DNA from: Drosophila miranda
Lineage: Eukaryota > Arthropoda > Insecta > Diptera > Drosophilidae
Length of the DNA: 64,000 nucleotides
Assembly: GCF_003369915.1 (NCBI RefSeq)
Contig: NW_022881603.1
Location: forward strand, 37,223,124 to 37,287,123
Direction: 5' to 3'
This document shows, one piece after another, positions 1-11,775 of this stretch. The notes beneath the pieces are model-generated. The model saw only the letters and a program-made list of their open reading frames with translations, was not told where the DNA came from and searched no databases. Every line of letters starts with the position of its first letter. The stretch's first letter is position 1. A program made the translations under genes and the position numbers.

Positions 1-212
1 CGCTTTACTGAAGCAATCACCTGCCTCCTCATAGCTCGCCTTTGCTTCAAACGGGATCTCGCCTTTCTCACCCGCACCGACAGTGCTCGCATACCATCCA
101 CTCGTAGTTCAGAAAATATTATATTTCTGGTTTCTAAATAATTTCTTAAGCGCTCTTCATATGATCAGTTCCTTAACCTAGCATGCAATTTACGTCTATC
201 TAATTCATTTTT
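1..212 (-). pseudogene. Start of gypsy family A pol (N-terminal fragment, nonsense mutation)
   Basis: The minus strand encodes the basic region that precedes the aspartic protease in family A pol. It matches 52921-53130 of copy 2 almost base for base. A TGA at 165-167 (minus strand) interrupts the frame where copy 2 has a leucine codon, so this pol could not be translated through its N-terminal region. The catalytic domains lie beyond the window edge. Confidence 0.7.
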
Positions 213-220
213 ATTTTCTT

Positions 221-1760
221 CTACTTTCTCTGCGCAGGCCCCTTCTGTGAGCGTGATTCGCCTGCTTGGATCGCACCCCTCTTCACGTTTCCCGCGCAAT
301 TCGGACAGGTTGCACAATATGCATCGGGCTTTCCACACCGGTAGCAGAAAATTCGCCTCTCCGATGCCATACAGTCCCTAAAGCCATGATCGGTCTGCCC
401 GCAGTTCCAGCAAATCAACTTCTGTGGAACACGCTGTGTCACTTGCGCTTCCTCAATGACCTCTGCCTCTTCATCGCCAATCGACCTCGCTGACGTTCGC
501 ATTCGGCCCGCGACCATAGTTTGTGGCTTTGGGTGCTCCTCGCCACGAAGATCGAGCCTTCCTCTTCAGATGTGCCTCTATTTCCACGCACTCATCCCGC
601 AGTTGGTCTAAGGAATAAACCCGTAAGCCGTAGACGAAACTCGCTATCTCATCTGTGAGTGCCTTTTTGACGATTTTTACCATCTCCTTTTCAGGTGGTG
701 GCATCTCCAACCTCGACGCGAGCTTTCTCATGACATGGAAAAAGTCTTCCACACTCTCGTTTGACCGCTGCATTCTTTCTCGCAGTTCTCTCATGCGGTC
801 GAACTCGGACGCCGTGCCTCGGAAACGAGCAATTAAGTCGCCCCTTAGTTCCTGCCAAACACCACCGCCATGATCACGGATGTACTGCCAGTACCATTCC
901 CGCGCGTTTCCTGTAACCAGGTGATGAAATCCCTTTACAACTTCATCCCACGGACAGCGGCATTGGGCTTGTAGGAATTCAATTCGGAACACAAAATCCT
1001 CGACTGTCATTTTGTTGCTGTCTCCGTCGAACGTCACGTCCCATTTTTCGACTCGGCCCCACCGTGGCCAAGGTCTATAACCCGGGGGATTTGGATGCGG
1101 ATCTTCTCGAGGAATCCCACCAGCTCTCCTACCCTCGCCACGACCCTGACCCGAGTGTCTGAGTGCTATCGGGTTTCGCCAATTTCGCGCTTGATGCTGC
1201 TCACTGGATGCGGTCGGTCCTACTCCTGAAGACGATTCCGGACCAATACCACCTCGCCCCGAGCGATCCAAAAATGGTTTTGGTGGCGGAATCGGCGCAT
1301 CAGTCGTGCTAGACGGCTTCCTTTTCGGGATTGCTCCTCGATACTCCTGCTCGTGGTGAACCTCCTCCCGCTGCGGTTCCTTCTGCTGCTGCAGCTGTCT
1401 AACCGGCTGGAGTACCTCGTTGAGTTGGTGCATCATCTCGATAAACCCCTTACGCAACTCCTCCTGCAACACCCGACTAATCGAGTCAGTGTTCGCTGCC
1501 CTGTGTGTCGCATGAGCCTGAGCCAACGATACGTTGACTGCTGATGCCAGTTCGGAAGCAAGCGTGGGTGTAGGATCGGACATTGGCCATTCTTCTGACC
1601 TGGCCTGTACCGGTGTTCTTGGCAACCCACCCACAGCTCCAAGTTCCTCCCGATCTAGACCAAACATCGCTCCTGACACTTCTCCTATCTGGTCCACTGT
1701 TTTGTTTACGCGTGATCGCGTATGATGCTGTCGACTACCCCCTTCTTGTGGCATCTGCAC
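221..1760 (-). pseudogene. gag: Gypsy family A gag, frameshifted
   Basis: Minus-strand gag-like gene. The long part (1760 to 471) has a Gln/Pro-rich N-terminus and a capsid-like region with a WGRVEKWDVTFDG segment. The second part (517 to 221) carries two CCHC-type zinc knuckles, CWNCGQTDHGFRDC and a CYRCGKP-containing knuckle, which bind retroelement RNA during packaging. Against copy 2, 14 bases are missing near 490 between two GACC repeats. This throws the zinc-knuckle part out of frame, so copy 1 gag is broken. The ATG at 1760 is chosen because copy 2 uses the equivalent codon at 55827. Confidence 0.8.
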
Positions 1761-2931
1761 CGAGCAACACCAATATTACAAAAAAAAAAAGGGAAACTCC
1801 TAAACTAAGATAATATATATAAATAAAGAAATAAATACCCAAAGAAATAACTAGTAAGAATAAATAACACCACGCTTCGGACCAATAAATACTCCGATAA
1901 ATAAATAAATAAATACCGATATAAATATTGCCCCAACTAGCGCCGTTAACGAGATATATGCAATTAAATATTTGAATAAATAAATAATAACATACATGTA
2001 TATTCGATCGACACCTAAGACACTCAAACTTCAAACACATTCAACACAACACAAAACCTAACAACAAAAATTCCTAACAGTTCTTCTTCTTCTTACAAGA
2101 TTCATTAAGAGGGGGACACGTGACTAGCCGGGACCAGCAACCGCTCCAGTTTCTGCGCTCCACTTGACAGTCGCCCTACGGATATCCTACAATTACGAAC
2201 ACCACCTTTGTGTGGCCTGTCATCTACTCTAGTCATCGCTCTAAGCGATGGCCGATAAACGAGAAGCCTCACGGTGCATGAGCTCACTTTGCTTGTGATT
2301 TGTTCCTGTCATCCATCATACCGATCTGCCATGACAACAGATGCATCGCGAGTTGTCTTTACGACTCCCGGGCCACCTACTCCTCACCACCTCTCTGCAG
2401 ACAGACAACAGGTTCAAAAACACGAAAGCGGATTTGTTTTAAACAAACAGGTGCGAAACTACAATGAACATTTACCTACATGACTTACTCTAACTTATTC
2501 CAATATCACATTCCATCACAGATTTATTCGATATCACAGTCCACCAGGCAATGTGTCCGTCGCAAACTCCCTGTCCATTTTTTTGTTGAACGGCAGTGAC
2601 TTACGTTCACTTGCGACATCGAATAGCGACAAAATGTTCAACTGTAATTCGTAAGTCCCTATCACATATTTTATATATCCGTTAACTGCCTCCGTCTATC
2701 CATCCCTAGCATCAATCACCCCGCGCCATTAAGGACCAGCTTTACGCTCACCTTAAGCCTGCAGCAGCGACTTCTGCCGGGACCGCTAAACTGCACTTCG
2801 CGAGCTGTCGTCTTCTCCACTAAATTTATTATTTTTTTTCATTCCCCTCATCTGCCTTTACCAGCCCGAGTGACATTTCTTGTAATACCACCCGAACCTG
2901 CGTCAGTCCAGATGCATGCGAATTCGAAAAT
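1761..2931 (-). other. Non-coding leader between primer-binding site and gag of family A copy 1
   Basis: About 1.2 kb of AT-rich sequence without a convincing gene lies between the primer-binding site and the gag start. It is closely matched by 55828-57000 in copy 2. It presumably forms the 5' untranslated leader of the genomic RNA, including any packaging signal. Small ORFs here differ between the copies and are not supported. Confidence 0.6.
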
Positions 2932-2944
2932 AAGTTGGGCGCCA
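2932..2944 (-). promoter_or_regulatory. Primer-binding site of gypsy family A, copy 1
   Basis: On the minus strand the sequence TGGCGCCCAACTT begins two bases after the 5' LTR. TGG at the start and the GCGCCC core are typical of elements primed by a tRNA-Lys-type 3' end. Copy 2 has TGGCGCCCAAAT at 57001-57012. Confidence 0.75.
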
Positions 2945-2946
2945 TT

Positions 2947-4578
2947 TGTTACACTTGGCTTGTTTCCCAGAGGGCAATGCCGGCTAGCTGTCGACCCCAG
3001 GGCTGGGTAGTTCCCCTTGCCCGCCAAATGTAGACAAAAAAGGAGACATACTACTTCCCTGCACATCAAAACTAACAACAACCTAACAACAACAAAGAAA
3101 ATCATAAACAGACGGCTATCAAGTGGGTGAAGCTTGGGTGTTATCACTTCGCGCGCCCGCCCTACCTGTGACCAAACACAACGTTCATTTTGGCCACCCT
3201 CTGCTGGAACGGTAACGGCTGGCCTAATCCATGGCTACGCCACGCGTCCTCCCTCTATTTTAAATTTAATGCATCATGCTTCAATATATATCCAAGCTTT
3301 AATAATCGTAAATTGACAATTTCATCTTTCTCATTAATAAATAGCTATACTCAAAATTATCACTAACCACTAAGAAACACCAAAACGTTCGACACAAAGG
3401 CAAACAAGGAAATAACTGCTGAAATTTCGTTCAACCAACAGGGATACCCTCACCCATACGTAATGGAATATGTGTAGATGAGTGGATCCAGTTTTACGGG
3501 AGTTAATTTAACTCGGGCCCCTACGGAGACTTAACCTACCAAGAGCTCTTGTTAAGGGTCCCCGGGACATAAACAATAAACAATATTTTTCCACAAATCA
3601 CTCGACCAAATACGGTGGACTGATGGGACCCCCGCGTCACCCACTAAGGGTTAATCTTCTGGCACTGAACAGCTGATCGCAGATTTAGGTTCGTGAAAGG
3701 TGTTGGTGTTTTTACATATTTTTTTTCAATGGCCAAGATTTTACGTTAAACGGTTTAAGCTAATACTAATTACTAAATAAAGGACAACACACGGAACAAA
3801 ATAACATTTAATGTGGAACGGTGTTTGGAGTGCGGATTATGTTTTTTTCTTTAAGTTCAAACGACGCGGGCGATCGCTGGCCGTGGCCGGTCAGCCCTAA
3901 ATTTATATAGGTCCGTTTATACGTGTGCGCGTGTGTGTGTGTGTGAATAGGGTTTCGGGGTTTTTACTTGGTGAATGAGACCAAACGTGTGGCACGCACT
4001 GGAAGGCGATGCAACGATCGTGCGGTGTGGTTAGAATCGCCCTGGCAGCTAAATCGTCCTCTTTCACCCTCCCCCTTCACACGTCCCGCGCTACTTGGCT
4101 CACACACGCGCAACTGGAACGAACTCACTCAGGTTCCGTTGGGCAGTCTTCTGCTCTGCAGTCGACTTTCTCGAACTCCAGTGTCCCTCTCCAGGAAACC
4201 TTCTGGCCCGGTTCTGGTGGCTATATTCCTTGCCGGCTGTTAGTAAAATTTTCTGCATTACAACCTATTTTATCGCCCGCCTTTTCTGTACTCACTTCAA
4301 ACTTTCTGTTTTAAGCACAAAATTTCAAATTTCGACGTTACTCCGTCCACGCTCTACGATTTCCATAATCCAATCCACGTTTTCTAATATTTTCACTCCT
4401 ATTTATCCCTTTTTCCCTTACTAATACATATAACTAATCCTATTCTCTTCCTTATATCACCAGTAACGGCTCCAGCTCCCCCCGATGACCACGTACACCA
4501 TCGAGCCTCCCTGGACTTCCGCTAGATGGTGCGTCGCCCTCAGCCCTGGCCACCTATCGTTCAGGTGGGATTGGAACA
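2947..4578 (-). repeat. 5' LTR of gypsy family A copy 1 (1632 bp)
   Basis: A long terminal repeat bounded by TGTTACACTT and GATTGGAACA (plus-strand reading). It matches 57015-58645 over its full length and 62379 to the window end. The shorter LTR at 48654-49940 lacks about 340 bp of its middle. A short GT microsatellite lies near 3930-3945. ORFs of about 100 residues near 3968-4424 recur in every LTR copy, but show no recognisable domain and were not called as genes. Confidence 0.85.
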
Positions 4579-6057
4579 TTAATACATATGTTAGGCTCTG
4601 TCGCAGCTGTCTAAAGACGTATTCTCTTTCTCGACACTTGACACACACTTGATATAGTTGAATGCTTATTTTTGCTTACTTTTATTATTCACTTTTATTT
4701 TCATACGTGCAATGGTAAACAGACACTCAGAAATATACCGAAACTACGTCACAAATTTCAAAATATGCCGAAAATATACTGACGTATTATTTGTATTCAA
4801 GCTGAATCAAATTGCTTTCGGTTAAATACTAGCTAGCAACGACTATCAGCACTGAACACATATTTTTAACCGATAATCTAATCAATTTTATATAAAAGTG
4901 GCTAATTTTAAGTACCATCTTTATTGGCATTGTATATAAAATAAGGTTTCAATAAAATATGTCAACAATTTCAACTAAGTTTATTTCTTTACATGGTAAC
5001 TACCCATTTGCTACATATTAAAATCATTTTTATAAAGGGGAATATGTGTACTTTTCAAAATTGTTGGACCGTTCTTTTCCATATAAGCCCCATGGAAGCG
5101 CCAGTGTGAAAAACCCCCGTTATGCATATTTTTACATTCCTTTTTTTTATATTTTTGAAAACATTGAGATTTTGATAGCAAGTGATCAAGATTTCGATGA
5201 TTTCCCGCATTAATAATCGATGTGGCTCTAAATTGCATTTTTACACGACTTCTACATTGGGGCATTGGCCAAGAGGGTGAGTGCATAACCTTAATATACT
5301 GGAAAATACTATGGAAAGTATTTTTATATTTTGCAAGGTGTGTGAGCCAGACATTGTGGCAAGAAAATTAGTGTACTAAGTGACTTGGCGATAAAATATA
5401 CGGTCTGAAATATGCCACATATACCCACTTAAGACCCCTCTATTTAAACAGTCATTGTAGATACCTCCTATCCCTTCTTTTACTCACAAAAAAAAACCCA
5501 CTATATCCACGATTTTCACTATTTTCGGTGCAATATTAAAATACCCCTTTGGCATACAATGGGCTAATCGTTCTGTGATTTGATATTATTAGCTTGCTAG
5601 GACTTTATAGCTGAACATGAAGTTTATCCGATTGATAGATTATTTTTCTAAAATAGTAGCCAACTTTTGCTAGTCATTCTTATTGGATTTGTTTAGAATT
5701 TTCACGAGTTTTCAAAGTGAAAATTTTGAAAAATATACCGCTAAAAATTATTGTGTAAAAAAAGCACTACCTTTAAAAAAAAAACTGCATACAAAATACC
5801 AGATTAAATTGTTAAACAAATTCCAAGTCCCCAATCTATCAAAAAAAGTTTCCTTGCCAGGTAAAAAAGAGGTAAATATTATTATTATTAGTATTATTTT
5901 CCGCGGTCTAACTCGAGTTGTTATCCAGTTTAAAAAAAGGGGCTTAAGTGGGCTAAGTTCGTTTTTTCATCGGTATGGCACGCTGAAAAGGCGCCATTCT
6001 TAAGAAGCGTCCCTCCATTTTTTTTAAACTCCTAAATAATTACTGCTCGACGTCATA
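4579..6057 (+). other. 5' flank of mars-like copy 1 (unit 1)
   Basis: AT-rich host sequence repeated in front of every mars-like copy (also near 9578, 21255, 34790, 39685 and 58646). A TATAAAAG box at 4891-4898, a donor-like AG/GTGAGT at 5275-5282 and a good acceptor (TTTCCTTGCCAG, ending 5860) could define an untranslated first exon and a 584-bp intron upstream of the ATG. That is a hypothesis only. A three-codon upstream ORF (ATGGCACGCTGA) lies near 5975. No protein gene is clear; a minus-strand 91-codon ORF (5286 to 5011) is discussed in the findings. Confidence 0.5.
4891..4898 (+). promoter_or_regulatory. TATA-like box in the mars-like 5' flank
   Basis: TATAAAAG in otherwise AT-rich sequence, kept in the other units (for example near 9884). 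It could position transcription of an upstream untranslated exon ending at the donor-like site at 5276. AT-rich context makes a chance match likely, so confidence is low. Confidence 0.25.
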
Positions 6058-8465
6058 ATGCAGCGCCACAGGGAATTATATAAACAGCAATCACTTGCTT
6101 TCAGCCCACGCAATTTCGATGAGCAGAAGCGGGAACTCCAGAATGCGGCGCGTGCAAAACAGCGCAAGGATCGTTTTCAAAGCAACCGCATTATTAGTGT
6201 TAGTCCAGCGTCAAGCGTGCGGCACCTATACCGCCCTCAGAGGAGGCGCAGCCACGCCTTACCTATGTCGCTCCTCCTAAGGAGAATCGAAAAACAGAGC
6301 TGCCTCAGCAGCAGAGGAACCCCACCCGGGACCTTTACATAAAGCGCTTCGTGGATTGGAAGGCTGCCAGGAAGGAACAAACAAAGAACGAGCAAATTGC
6401 TCGTCGTGGTCAAAAGATGTATAAAACCGAAACACTTACACCTGCGACAAACCCCCAGAAAGAGCAGGAGAACGCTCCGGCATTTGTGCCGCCAAAAAGG
6501 CACTCCTTATATGTTTTGGCAAAAAAAACTCAGTGTACGCAGACGGCAGCGGAGAGGAAACAGCCTTTGGCAACCCAATTGCGTACCCAGGGTCATCCAT
6601 CCAGATTGCGCGCTCAGCCTGCGGCAACCATGGCAAATCTGCAACATGCAACGTCGCGTCCTCAACCGGTCACTGTGAAGACCCAAACATCAAACATGAA
6701 ACATCAAACATCAGCAAGGAATGCCCAGCCAGCCACAGTGAAGCCTGCACCTTCACGTGCATTGCCCTTGAAGCCTACAGCAGGCCCAAAGCCCAAGGCA
6801 GCGGATTTGGTCGTTGGACCTTCTGCAAATGGGGTTGTTCATTTGCCAAATGTGAGGACGCAACCATTCGAAAAGCCGGCCGTGAGTAAGCCCACCTTAA
6901 AAATACCAGCAGTGAAACCAAAGCCCATTCAAGGAGGTGGAGGAGGGGGAGCTGCGGGAAAATTTAAGTCGACCGCAGTAGCAAAAGGGCCGGCAATAAA
7001 AAACAAGCTTGCCAGCCAATTGTCGACCAGAATGAAGGCCAAGAGCAACGTCAGCAAGTACGTAGGTCTTCAAAAGAATGTTTGAAATCGGCCGGAGCTG
7101 ATGAGAGAGTTGGTTGAGGCTGGGACCACTGAACTCCCACTGCCTCCCAATACGCCGCTGGAAGAGAAGATAAGTTTCCCTGCTCTGGCCACATTCACGC
7201 AGTGCAATACGAACAATTGCAGTCAAGAAATGATAGAAGCCTTGGGTGAGATTTCAAATCTGAGTCCAGTGAGTCCAATGAGCAGCCACCGAGATTCGAA
7301 AGCGAAGCGGAAATTTGACTTTTCTAGGTACTCTTTGATAAAAACGGCAGCTGAAGAGAGTTTGATCTTGGATCCATATCTGGCTAAGGGTAAGTACAAC
7401 AGGAATAAAATGGAGTAAAATGTAATATTATTGGTTTCCAGATCCAGATGATAAAGAACAAGAAAATTCTACTCTGAAGGCAGCTGCGGAGCAAACCCCT
7501 CGCAGGATTTCCGATGAGAAGCCCAACTACTTAAGTCCATATGTGAGCGTCTCGCGCGGTAAAGTCAACTCTCGCTGTGAGCGTGAGAAGCGAAACAGCA
7601 TGTATTTGCCCGGTGAGGAGTATCCTGTTGCCAATCGGCGGGCCCTCGAGTCGGTGCTCTACTTTCGCATACAGCTGGAGAATGAGATTCGACGACTGCG
7701 AGATATCTGCAGCGAGTGGGAAGCCTATAGCAAGGAGAATGAGGCGCATCTGGTTGAGACGGGCGGCATAGATATGATCAATGTGGCCATTGGACAGACA
7801 AATTTGCTCTCTACCAAGAAATTGATGCAGTTCAGCGGTCTGATTGACCGTTGCGGGGCGTGAGCTACGGGCAAGAACCATCGACCCTACGATGGCAGCG
7901 AGGAGACGAAACCCGTCCAGGCAGAGGATCTGGAAGGGTGGTGGGACATGCTGCGACTCCAGAGTGAGAATGTTGACAAGCGCTTTGATAACTTGAAGCG
8001 ATGGAAAAAGAACAATTGGCAGGACCCCGATGCAGTTGAGGAATCGAAAATACCAGCCAAGCCTGTGGCCAAACCAAAGTCTAAGCTGGGCAACAATTTA
8101 AACGCTAAGCCCAAGGTCAAGGCCAGCAGTAACTTGATGCAATTACTCCGCAAGGCCCATGCTGAAATGAAAAAGGCTAAGGCGGATGTGGTATCAGCGG
8201 ACGATGCCCCGCAAACTCCATCTCGCAGCAGCACTCAGCGTGTGATCGTAGTACGCGACCGTCGGTCCTTCTCTCCTGCTCGCACCGTCCTGCGCATGTC
8301 TGTAGGCGAGAGCCGTTCTTCCAATGGTGGCAACACTCTGCTCAAGTCTGCTATATTGGCCGCAGCCGAACAAAACGCTCTTAATCATACCCCCCCTCCC
8401 AATAAGGGACGCCAGTCGATTCTGAAAAAACCAGGGACCAGCAAGCGTGAAAGTCGTGGAGTTAG
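6058..8465 (+). pseudogene. mars: mars-like (HURP/GKAP family) gene copy 1, broken
   Basis: A copy of a mars-like gene. The family (HURP/DLGAP5 in vertebrates) binds spindle microtubules and supports chromosome segregation. ATG at 6058. Exon 1 has a basic N-terminus with the WKAARKEQTKNEQ segment typical of HURP-type N-termini, then a low-complexity Ala/Lys/Pro region. A 52-bp intron (7390-7441, GTAAGT...CAG) follows, then the GKAP domain (FRIQLENEIRRLRDICSEWE ... LLSTKKLMQFSGLIDRC, then WWDMLRLQSENVDKRFDNL). Defects: a net 4-base loss near 6208 shifts the frame, with in-frame TGA at 7083-7085 and 7861-7863. Past 8465 the reading frame continues into DINE-1 DNA to a TAG at 8596-8598. Family assignment rests on motif recognition. 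Confidence 0.75.
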
Positions 8466-8469
8466 ATCT

Positions 8470-8830
8470 CTGTTAGATCTCACTATAAAACGTATATCTC
8501 AGAATTTCGCCCCACACCCTTCCGCCCCCACAAAGGACGAAAATCTGTTGCATCCACAATATTGCACATTCGAGAAAACTAAAAACGCAGAATCATAGAT
8601 AATGACCATATCTATCAAATTGCTGAATCAAGATCAGATTGGATCATTTTTGTAGCCAAAAGCAAGAAATCAATTTGCAGTGGCTAGGCAGCGCCCGACG
8701 TCACGCTCAGACTGATTTTCTGTCTCTCTATTAGCGGCGTCTGCCGGAGGAGAGCCATATTGACTTAGTATCGGGTATAACTGTAGAGTTGCGGTGTCCG
8801 CAGCAACTCACAACGTTCCCCCTCGTTTTT
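8470..8830 (+). mobile_element. DINE-1 (Helentron-type) 3' remnant, unit 1
   Basis: The right-hand part of a DINE-1 element, fused directly to the mars-like coding sequence. It matches the 3' part of the full elements at 45016-46130 and 53135-54274, including the terminal hairpin around GAGTTGCGGTGTCCGCAG and the end GTTCCCCCTCGTTTT. The 5' part with the GTCY microsatellite is absent. The same junction recurs in units 2, 3 and 4. Confidence 0.8.
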
Positions 8831-8972
8831 GTGTTGTTTTATCAGCCTTGAATGCACCACACTCACACACGCGCACAGCATACATACATATGTATGAGGG
8901 TTTCTATCGTATTTTCCAGCTCTGTTGAGATTAAAATAGTGCTCTTATTACTTTGATTTCCATTTTATTATA
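8831..8972. other. Host spacer between DINE-1 remnant and Tc1 remnant, unit 1
   Basis: About 140 bp of host DNA with a CA-rich stretch and a CATACATACATATGTATG run, repeated in units 2 to 5 (in unit 5 at 46131-46272). No gene is seen. It ends in the TA used as target by the Tc1-type element. Confidence 0.6.
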
Positions 8973-9379
8973 CAGTCAAGGAAAAAAGTCAACATACAGC
9001 ACCGATTTTTCAATATTTCGGGTTTTCGCAATGAAAATTAAAAAAGTTGGTATGCCATTATTTAGGACACTTAAAGTTATTATTATTTCAGAAAAAAAAA
9101 CTTAAACAAAAATTATGTATACTTAAGTTACAACGAAAAAACATAAAATGTTCACGGAAAAAAGTGTACATACAGCCTCTATGCTTTTGTATTATAGTCT
9201 CAAAGTAATCTTAATATTAATACTTTTTATACTTTTAATATTTGGTTGGTCCACCATTGGCATCTATTACAGCCTGTAGTCGTCGGGGCATCGATGCCAC
9301 CAAATTTTCGGTTGTTGTGGGCGGAACTTCGGCCCAAGCTCGAATGAGGGCGGTTTTGAGGCTTTCCCGACTGCTGATG
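8973..9379. mobile_element. Tc1-type transposon remnant, unit 1
   Basis: Begins with the terminal inverted repeat CAGTCAAGGAAAAAAG directly after TA and runs 407 bp into the 3' end of the transposase (minus strand), matching the left arm of the element at 46273-48133. It is cut at CTGCTGATG and joined to host AACCTTGGCG, so the other terminus is gone. The same end point occurs in units 2, 3 and 4. Confidence 0.85.
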
Positions 9380-11044
9380 AACCTTGGCGTTTCAAACCGA
9401 TTGAATGTACATATGTGGTTTTAACAGGAATTTAATTTTACAAAGTAGGGCGTGTGTTCTTGCTGCTGGCAATGCTCTTGCCGTGACGTTTTTTTTTTAG
9501 TTTTTTTAACCCCAATAAACACACGCACACACTTGTATTTATTCGGCGAATTTCGTGGGGTGTCTACTGCATTTATTAATACATATTCCAGGCTCTGTCG
9601 CAGCTGTCTAAAGACGTATTTTCTCGACACTTGACACACACTTGATATAGTTGAATGCTTGTTTTTGCTTACTTTTATTATTCACTTTTATTTTCATACG
9701 TGCAATGGTAAACAGACACTCAGAAATATACCGAAACTACGTCACAAATTTCAAAATATGCCGAAAATATACTGACGTATTATTTGTATTCAAGCTGAAT
9801 CAAATTGCTTTCGGTTGAATACTAGCTAGCAACGACTATCAGCACTGGACACATATTTTTAACCGATAATCTAATCAATTTTATATAAAAGTGGCTAATT
9901 TTAAGTACCATCTTTATTGGCATTGTTTATAAAATAAGGTTTCAATAAAAAATGTCAACAATTTCCACTAAGTTTATTTCTTTACATGGTAACTACCCAT
10001 TTGCTACATATTAAAATCATTTTTATAAAGGGGAATATGTGTACTTTTCAAAATTGTTGGCCCGTTCTTTTCCATATAAGCCCCATGGAAGCGCCAGTGT
10101 GAAAAACCCCCGTTATGCATATTTTTACATTCCTTTTTTTTATATTTTTGAAAACATTGAGATTTTGATAGCAGGTGATCAAGATTTCGATGATTTCCCG
10201 CATTAATAATCGATGTGGCTCTAAATTGCATTTTTACACGACTTCTACATTGGGGCATTGGCCAAGAGGGTGAGTGCATAACCTTAATATACTGGAAAAT
10301 ACTATGGAAAGTATTTTTATATTTTGCAAGGTGTGTGAGCCAGACATTGTGGCAAGAAAATTAGTGTACTAAGTGACTTGGCGATAAAATATACGGTCTG
10401 AAATATGCCACATATACCCACTTAAGACCCCTCTATTTAAACAGTCATTGTAGATACCTCCTATCCCTTCTTTTACTCACAAAAAAAAACCCACTATATC
10501 CACGATTTTCACTAAGTTCGGTGCAATATTAAAATACCCCTTTGGCATACAATGGGCTAATCGTTCTGTGATTTGATATTATTAGCTTGCTAGGACTTTA
10601 TAGCTGAACATGAAGTTTATCCGATTGATAGATTATTTTTCTAAAATAGTAGCCAACTTTTGCTAGTCATTCTTATTGGATTTGTTTAGAATTTTCACGA
10701 GTTTTCAAAGTGAAAATTTTGAAAAATATACCGCTAAAAATTATTGTGTAAAAAAAGCACTACCTTTAAAAAAACTGCATACAAAATACCAGATTAAATT
10801 GTTAAACAAATTCCAAGTCCCCAATCTATCAAAAAAAGTTTCCTTGCCAGGTAAAAAAGAGGTAAATATTATTATTAGTATTATTTTCCGCGGTCTAACT
10901 CGAGCTGTTATCCAGTTTAAATAAAGGGGCTTAAGTGGGCTAAGTTCGTTTTTTCATCGGTATGGCACGCTGAAAAGGCGCCATTCTTAAGAAGCGTCCC
11001 TCCATTTTTTTTAAACTCCTAAATAATTACAGCTCGACGTCATA
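9380..11044 (+). other. 5' flank of mars-like copy 2 (unit 2), empty gypsy A site
   Basis: Host 5' flank without the family A element: the sequence around 9571-9581 (TTTATTAATACATATT) is the uninterrupted target. The flank repeats the TATA-like box, donor-like and acceptor-like signals seen in unit 1. A T-tract and AACCCCAATAAAC lie near 9488-9520. No gene is supported. Confidence 0.55.
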
Positions 11045-11770
11045 ATGCAGCGCCACAGGGAATTATATAAACAGCAATCACTTGCTTTCAGCCCACGCAA
11101 TTTCAATGAGCAGAACCGGGAACTCCAGAATGCGGCGCGTGCAAAACAGCGCGAGGATCGTTTTTAAAGCAACCGCATTATTAGTGTTAGTCCAACTCCC
11201 GTCAAGCGTGCGGCACCTATACCGCCCTCAGAGGAGGCGCAGCCACGCCTTACCTATGTCGCTCCTCCTAAGGAGAATCGAAAACCAGAGCTGCCTCAGC
11301 AGCAGAGGAACCCCACCCGGGACCTTTACATAAAGCGCTTCGTGGATTGGAAGGCTGCCAGGAAGGAACAAACAAAGAACGAGCAAATTGCTCGTCGTGG
11401 TCAAAAGATGTGCACATATAAAACCGAAACACTTACACCTGCGACAAACCCCCAGAAAGAGCAGGAGAACGCTCCGGCATTTGTGCCGCCAAAAAGGCAC
11501 TCCTTATATGTTTTGTCAAAAAAAACTCAGTGTACGCAGACGGCAGCGGAGAGGAAACAGCCTTTGGCAACCCAATTGCGTACCCAGGGTCATCCATCCA
11601 GATTGCGCGCTCAGCCTGCGGCAACCATGGCAAAGCTGCAACATGCAACGTCGCGTCCTCAACCGGTCACTGTGAAGACCCAAACATCAAACATGAAACA
11701 TCAAACATCAGCAAGGAATGTCCAGCCAGCCACAGTGAAGCCTGCACCTTCACGTGCATTGCCCTTGAAG

Positions 11771-11775
11771 CCTAC
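11771..11775. repeat. Target-site duplication, left of BEL insertion
   Basis: CCTAC here is repeated at 18548-18552 directly after the composite BEL element. Unoccupied copies (for example copy 3 near 23450) read GCCTACAGCAGG once. Five bases is the usual BEL/Pao duplication length, so the whole 6772-bp block entered in one integration. Confidence 0.9.

Larger units (their letters stand above)
1..4578 (-). mobile_element. Ty3/gypsy-type LTR retroelement, family A, copy 1 (partial, unit 1)
   Basis: This is the 5' portion of a minus-strand LTR retroelement that runs off the left edge. Reading leftward it has a 1632-bp 5' LTR (2947-4578), a primer-binding site, a leader, gag (broken) and the start of pol. 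The same sequence occurs as copy 2 at 48654-58645. The tRNA-Lys-type primer site (TGGCGCCCAA), the long LTRs and the pol order resemble the Osvaldo/Ulysses group of gypsy elements; that subgroup is an inference. The right flank begins TTAATACAT, the same host position used by copy 2 and by the LTR at 62379. Confidence 0.85.

Noticed and set aside
3968..4424. ORFs of 90-109 residues inside the gypsy A LTR (also near 49330, 58036 and 63399)
   Set aside because: They overlap each other in different frames, lie within the LTR, change length between copies and have no recognisable domain.
7860..7925. GTGAGC at the GKAP-domain TGA as a splice donor that would remove the stop
   Set aside because: Joining to the only good downstream acceptor (CCAGGCAG) puts the following WWDMLRL region out of frame, whereas reading straight through keeps it in frame. 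A nonsense mutation is the simpler reading.
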